A stretch of 9,109 nt of DNA from an uncultured Alphaproteobacteria bacterium (GTDB taxonomy: Bacteria > Pseudomonadota > Alphaproteobacteria > UBA7985 > CAJQQZ01): the NCBI GenBank assembly GCA_905480445.1, contig CAJQQJ010000225.1, positions 1 through 9,109 of the forward strand, in the 5' to 3' direction. This document shows, one piece after another, positions 5,992 through 9,109 of this stretch; the stretch's first letter is position 1, and each line of letters starts with the position of its first letter. A program made the position numbers and the translations under genes. The notes under the pieces are model-generated. The model had not been told where the DNA came from. It searched no databases and was given only the letters and a program-made list of their open reading frames with translations.

Positions 5992-7179
5992 CTAGGGACG
6001 GAAATAGTGCCAGGGTAGGTTTTTCGCGACTTTTGCTCGTGAGGTTACTAAGTAGGAAGGCAGCTTCTTTGTTGAGTTTTTCGGTAGCAATCGAGTGATG
6101 TGATTGAGACTAGCTTGCGAGTTTACCTTGCCGCTTGAACCGTCGTTGTTGGACACTCTTAAACCTTTGCCATCAATGATAACCCAGGTTGGTGTGTATT
6201 CAGCTTTTGCTAATGCCAGCTTATCTTCGTTCGAAGGGCATAGCTCCAACCAGGCGATCATACCTGTTCTTTGAGGGATCGTTCGCTGATTGGAAATGAA
6301 GTTGCCCGTGGAGTAAATGACGAGCCCAGAACGCCCATTCTCTTGTTCTATCACTTCCCAGGTTTGTGGAACGTGAGGGTGCGCGCCAATCACGGCTGTT
6401 GCGCCAGCGGCCAATATTTTCTTCGCTAGGTTTTTCTGTCTGCCGCCAGGATAGGGTTGATATTCAGCGCCCCAGTGTGGGGTTACGAAAATGGCATCAA
6501 CACTTGGGTCAGAAGCCAACCTTTCAACGTGCTCAAGCACTTCGTCCTGGTGCTTGTAACACTGTAAGATTTGTTCTTTGTAATCAGGCATACCATTGTT
6601 GGAATAGGTGCAGGCTAACCAAGCGATCCTGTAGCCGTTGGTTTCAACGATCCGCGCAAAGTCTCGAGGTTGGCCTTCAAGGCGGCTGCCTGTGAATGGC
6701 ATGCCGCCGAGCTGAAGGGATTGGATCGTTCTTTCCGCACCCAAAGCGCCTCTGTCCATCGCATGGTTGTTCGCGGTGGAAACGATATCGATACCGCTTT
6801 CCTTGATGTCGCCAACAACACGGGGGTGATAATTGAACAAAGGATAGGTTGAATAAACCCGATTGTCATACCGCAAACCGGGATCCTTTACCGCAACACC
6901 GCCGGACCGGGCACCTGGGGCAACGGGACCTTCCAGGTTTGCATAAGTGATATCTGCGTCCTTTAGCAGGTGAGAGACGGGAGCCCAGAGGCTTTTGAAG
7001 CCTTCTGTTCTGGTATAAGCCTGAACCTGAAGGCGTCGGTGAAACAATAAGTCACCAACGGCAGCGATGGAAACACGCTCGTCATTGTGACATTGATTTG
7101 AAAAGTCGATCGCAAAAGATGGCGTTGCCACAAACATTGTAGCCAACAACAGAGCAAGTCGGACTATTGATCTGTACAT
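5992..7179 (-). CDS. Secreted CapA family (poly-gamma-glutamate capsule type) metallophosphatase-fold protein
   Basis: A 395-residue CapA-family protein (PGA_cap domain), related to metallophosphoesterases and to CapA/PgsA of Bacillus capsule systems. The motifs occur in order: AAVGDLLFH with Asp43, ANLEGPV (Asn81, Glu83), STANNHAMDRG (Asn137, Asn138, His139), TPHWGAEY (His235), GAHPHVPQ (His267, His269) and YSTGNFI (289-295). These are the expected metal-site residues, so the fold looks catalytically intact. Residues 1-23 form a signal peptide cut after PSFA; there is no transmembrane anchor as in Bacillus CapA, so the protein is probably free in the periplasm. The ATG at 7179 has AGGGAT upstream. 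No capB/capC ligase genes are in the window, so poly-glutamate synthesis is not supported; a phosphodiesterase or hydrolase role on an envelope polymer is an inference from the fold and from the glycosyltransferase and transpeptidase neighbours. It starts 33 bases after the GT10 gene. Confidence 0.92.
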   Translation of the reverse strand: MYRSIVRLALLLATMFVATPSFAIDFSNQCHNDERVSIAAVGDLLFHRRLQVQAYTRTEGFKSLWAPVSHLLKDADITYANLEGPVAPGARSGGVAVKDPGLRYDNRVYSTYPLFNYHPRVVGDIKESGIDIVSTANNHAMDRGALGAERTIQSLQLGGMPFTGSRLEGQPRDFARIVETNGYRIAWLACTYSNNGMPDYKEQILQCYKHQDEVLEHVERLASDPSVDAIFVTPHWGAEYQPYPGGRQKNLAKKILAAGATAVIGAHPHVPQTWEVIEQENGRSGLVIYSTGNFISNQRTIPQRTGMIAWLELCPSNEDKLALAKAEYTPTWVIIDGKGLRVSNNDGSSGKVNSQASLNHITRLLPKNSTKKLPSYLVTSRAKVAKNLPWHYFRP

Positions 7180-7212
7180 AGATTGATCCCTGCGTTCTTT
7201 TTCAAAGCCAAG

Positions 7213-8691
7213 TTATTTTTGATAGATCTCATAACTATAGGCTTTTGTCTTGAGCTTTCTATGAGTCTTGGAAAGCTCATTGTGCAAGGTTTTAATGGCG
7301 GTAGCGTAATTCTTGTTCCAAAGGTGGGTTAAAGTGACCGACTTGCATTTTCTAATTGGGGTGTTTTCCATCAACGAGACGATATCTGCTAGACCACAAT
7401 CGACGATCAGATTGAGGTCACGGTTTTTGAGTTCCGATATCAATTCTTCAAAGTCGAAAAAGACTGAGACGTTTGGGCTGTCTTTAAACAAGGCCGGCAA
7501 TTGCTTTCTAAAACCAAGCCGCGGTTCATAGAATAAATGCTGAATTTCGTTCTCGTAACTGGCAATTTGCCGAGCCAAATGACCATTGCGAATCCCTAAG
7601 TGAACTCTCGTGCCTGGCTTATTCTTCAAAAAATCAATGAGGCCCTGAGAATTGAATACCTCAGCTTGTTTATGCGGCTTCTTGTTGAGTTGGGTTGCTG
7701 TCCAATCTCTAACAGAGTTGCGCAGCCTTCGTACCGTGTTTTGACAGGCCGAAATTGGGAGAATTTTAGTCCGCCCTTCTCTAGGGGGCGTTTTTTGATT
7801 GGACAGGTAATTGGCGACAAAGAAGGGAAGATTGTATTTCCTTAGCGCTCTCTCTTTACTTTCTAATCGTGCACCTTTTGTCTTTGCCCAAAGATTGTCC
7901 GAGATGGCTTGTTCTATGAGATCGGCAGCTTCTTCAGGTTTGTGGATATCGATTTTGGTGAGCGCTGTTTTCGGAAAATAGTCTTCGATATTTGGGCAGC
8001 CAAAATAGAAAGGGTGGCAATCTGTGAGGAAAGCATCGAGTATTTTTTCTGTCCAATAATTGGGGACCGAAAGATTTTCCAAGGCTATGTGATATTTGTA
8101 GGGGCTTAGGACCTCTAACTTGTCACCAAATGGCGCAAAACCGCGGCCGTAAAAATCTGCTTTCGAGCCTAGTCTGTCTTTTACAGTTTGTGCGAATTTA
8201 AACCTCAGCCGATGCACTTCAGTAATTGTTGTAGCTGAGGCGACAATTGAAACGCGATCTTGTTTATCTTGTTCTCGAAAACTAAGCTGATCAAGGTAAT
8301 CGAAACCAAGAAGGTCTCTATTTTCCGCCTCGACGCTCATGTCGACACCAACGAACCAAGGCAGGAGGGGAGGCAAGTCAACACGATTGCTACCCTGGTA
8401 GTCCTCCTGGCAATAAAAAACTGCCCCAAACTGTTTCAAATAGCTTTCGGGGAAATACTGCACAGTTGCAGGTTCCGATGTGATGAAAATTATTCGCTCT
8501 TTTGGGAGAGGGAGATCAAAGGACCGGTTGGTTGTTCCTAAGATAATTAGGTAATCAATTGGGCTTTGAATTACATGACCAAAGGTAAAAGAATAGCCAT
8601 CAACAATAGGGTTCCAGCCTGGAAATATGTTTGCGAAGGTGTTGCCTTCGTTCACGTTGTAAATATGGATGTTAGTTAAAGTACTCGGCAT
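7213..8691 (-). CDS. GT10 family (alpha-1,3-fucosyltransferase-like) with extra C-terminal domain
   Basis: About 492 residues. The donor-binding half of glycosyltransferase family 10 is clear: YKYHIALENLSVPNYWTEKI at about 198-217, where ALEN...YWTEKI corresponds to the family's FEN...YVTEK motif, followed by PNIEDYFP at 233-240. GT10 enzymes transfer fucose from GDP-fucose to N-acetylglucosamine or glucose of a glycan. The family part ends near residue 310. A linker and about 145 more residues follow (about 347-492), with a VHLGIRNGHLARQIA segment, a YEP strand end and a LIVDCGLADI strand reminiscent of a degraded Rossmann or methyltransferase-like fold; I do not recognise it. The start is the ATG at 8691, one base after the GT11 stop (TAGGATG); a TTG at 8760 would add 23 unconvincing residues and a 68-base overlap. 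The gene is more AT-rich than its neighbours. There is no signal peptide, so it is cytoplasmic or peripheral at the inner membrane. Acceptor unknown. Confidence 0.87.
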   Translation of the reverse strand: MPSTLTNIHIYNVNEGNTFANIFPGWNPIVDGYSFTFGHVIQSPIDYLIILGTTNRSFDLPLPKERIIFITSEPATVQYFPESYLKQFGAVFYCQEDYQGSNRVDLPPLLPWFVGVDMSVEAENRDLLGFDYLDQLSFREQDKQDRVSIVASATTITEVHRLRFKFAQTVKDRLGSKADFYGRGFAPFGDKLEVLSPYKYHIALENLSVPNYWTEKILDAFLTDCHPFYFGCPNIEDYFPKTALTKIDIHKPEEAADLIEQAISDNLWAKTKGARLESKERALRKYNLPFFVANYLSNQKTPPREGRTKILPISACQNTVRRLRNSVRDWTATQLNKKPHKQAEVFNSQGLIDFLKNKPGTRVHLGIRNGHLARQIASYENEIQHLFYEPRLGFRKQLPALFKDSPNVSVFFDFEELISELKNRDLNLIVDCGLADIVSLMENTPIRKCKSVTLTHLWNKNYATAIKTLHNELSKTHRKLKTKAYSYEIYQK

Positions 8692-8692
8692 C

Positions 8693-9109
8693 CTAAATTG
8701 TGATCCAACCAATTGGGAACATATCAAACGACGGATTTTGCCGATGTTTTTCCCTTCCAAACCAATGCCTTGGCGCTATCACTGTTTTGTTTTTGTTTCC
8801 ATTTAACCAGGCAGACCACCAACTAAAGGTGCTGTTGGCGATGATGTTATGTTGACACTTTGACATGAGATGAAGATCTTCCCAAGCGACTGCGTCCCGG
8901 TCCCCAGACGCATCCACCTTGGGGTAGTTGCTGAAAGTTTCTTCAGCCCAGGTGGGGTCATCAGAAAAAAGAAAAATCCTGAAATCGTCTCCGTACAACT
9001 TTTCGAAAATTTCCAGCGCGGCGTCATAATAAGGTTTCCCTAAAACACCGTGCACGGCAGCGCTTTCCTTGCTTTTCAGATAGTCGCCTCTGCGTACATG
9101 CAGCGAAAC
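8693..9109 (-). CDS. GT11 family (alpha-1,2-fucosyltransferase-like), C-terminal part (5' end outside window)
   Basis: The frame is open to the last base of the window, giving 138 codons before the TAG at 8693. Codons 3-11 read LHVRRGDYL, the HxRRGDY signature that binds GDP-fucose in family GT11. Further on are the other family blocks: FLFSDDPTWAEETF around codons 46-59, then DLHLMSKCQHNIIANSTFSWW at about codons 78-98, split here as DLHLMSKCQ and IIANSTFSWW, and VIAPRHWF. Together these cover the second half of a protein usually near 290 residues. The enzyme should transfer fucose from GDP-fucose in alpha-1,2 linkage to galactose of a surface glycan. A GTG at 9055 is not the start, because the signature lies upstream of it. 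The stop is one base before the GT10 ATG, so the two are very likely translated together. Confidence 0.92.
   Translation of the reverse strand, partial: VSLHVRRGDYLKSKESAAVHGVLGKPYYDAALEIFEKLYGDDFRIFLFSDDPTWAEETFSNYPKVDASGDRDAVAWEDLHLMSKCQHNIIANSTFSWWSAWLNGNKNKTVIAPRHWFGREKHRQNPSFDMFPIGWITI

Noticed and set aside
8692..8760. TTG start at 8760 for the GT10 gene
   Set aside because: It would overlap the GT11 coding end by 68 bases and adds 23 residues without family resemblance, while an ATG sits one base after the GT11 stop.

Overview
The window reads as bacterial chromosome, most likely from an alphaproteobacterium of moderate GC. The lineage is inferred from the SEL1 protein's N-terminal style and the ALDH/ThDP/GltS-like gene set, not from any marker gene. 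It is almost fully coding: eight protein genes, two of them cut by the window edges. I see no RNA gene, insertion sequence, phage gene or CRISPR array, and no gene-free stretch over 100 bases.

Left block, + strand (1-3996): three closely spaced genes encode an NAD(P)-dependent aldehyde dehydrogenase (5' end outside), a ThDP-dependent acetolactate-synthase-like enzyme, and a membrane-anchored glutamate-synthase-type FMN/[3Fe-4S] protein. Gaps are about 35 bases, so this is probably one operon. A ThDP enzyme making or breaking C-C bonds next to a 2-oxo group, a dehydrogenase for the resulting aldehyde, and a flavin/iron-sulfur oxidoreductase suggest a small catabolic or nitrogen-handling pathway. 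Its substrate cannot be read from the sequence.

Right block, - strand (9109 down to 3993): five genes in one direction. They encode a GT11 fucosyltransferase-like enzyme (N-terminus outside), a GT10 fucosyltransferase-like enzyme with an extra C-terminal domain, a secreted CapA-type metallophosphatase-fold protein, a periplasmic YkuD L,D-transpeptidase, and a secreted SEL1-repeat protein with a peptidoglycan-binding-like segment and a poly-lysine tail. The first two are separated by one base and the last two overlap. The theme is the cell envelope: surface glycan decoration and peptidoglycan modification. A candidate promoter before the transpeptidase may let the last two genes be expressed separately. 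The GT10 gene is more AT-rich than its neighbours in hand-counted samples.

The two blocks converge at 3993-3996, where a single CTAG holds both stop codons. The likely terminator of the + strand operon (hairpin plus T-tract) lies inside the coding region of the opposing gene, and the T-tract read in antisense is the poly-lysine tail of the SEL1 protein. This junction, the GT10 fusion and the three-enzyme module are the most interesting points.
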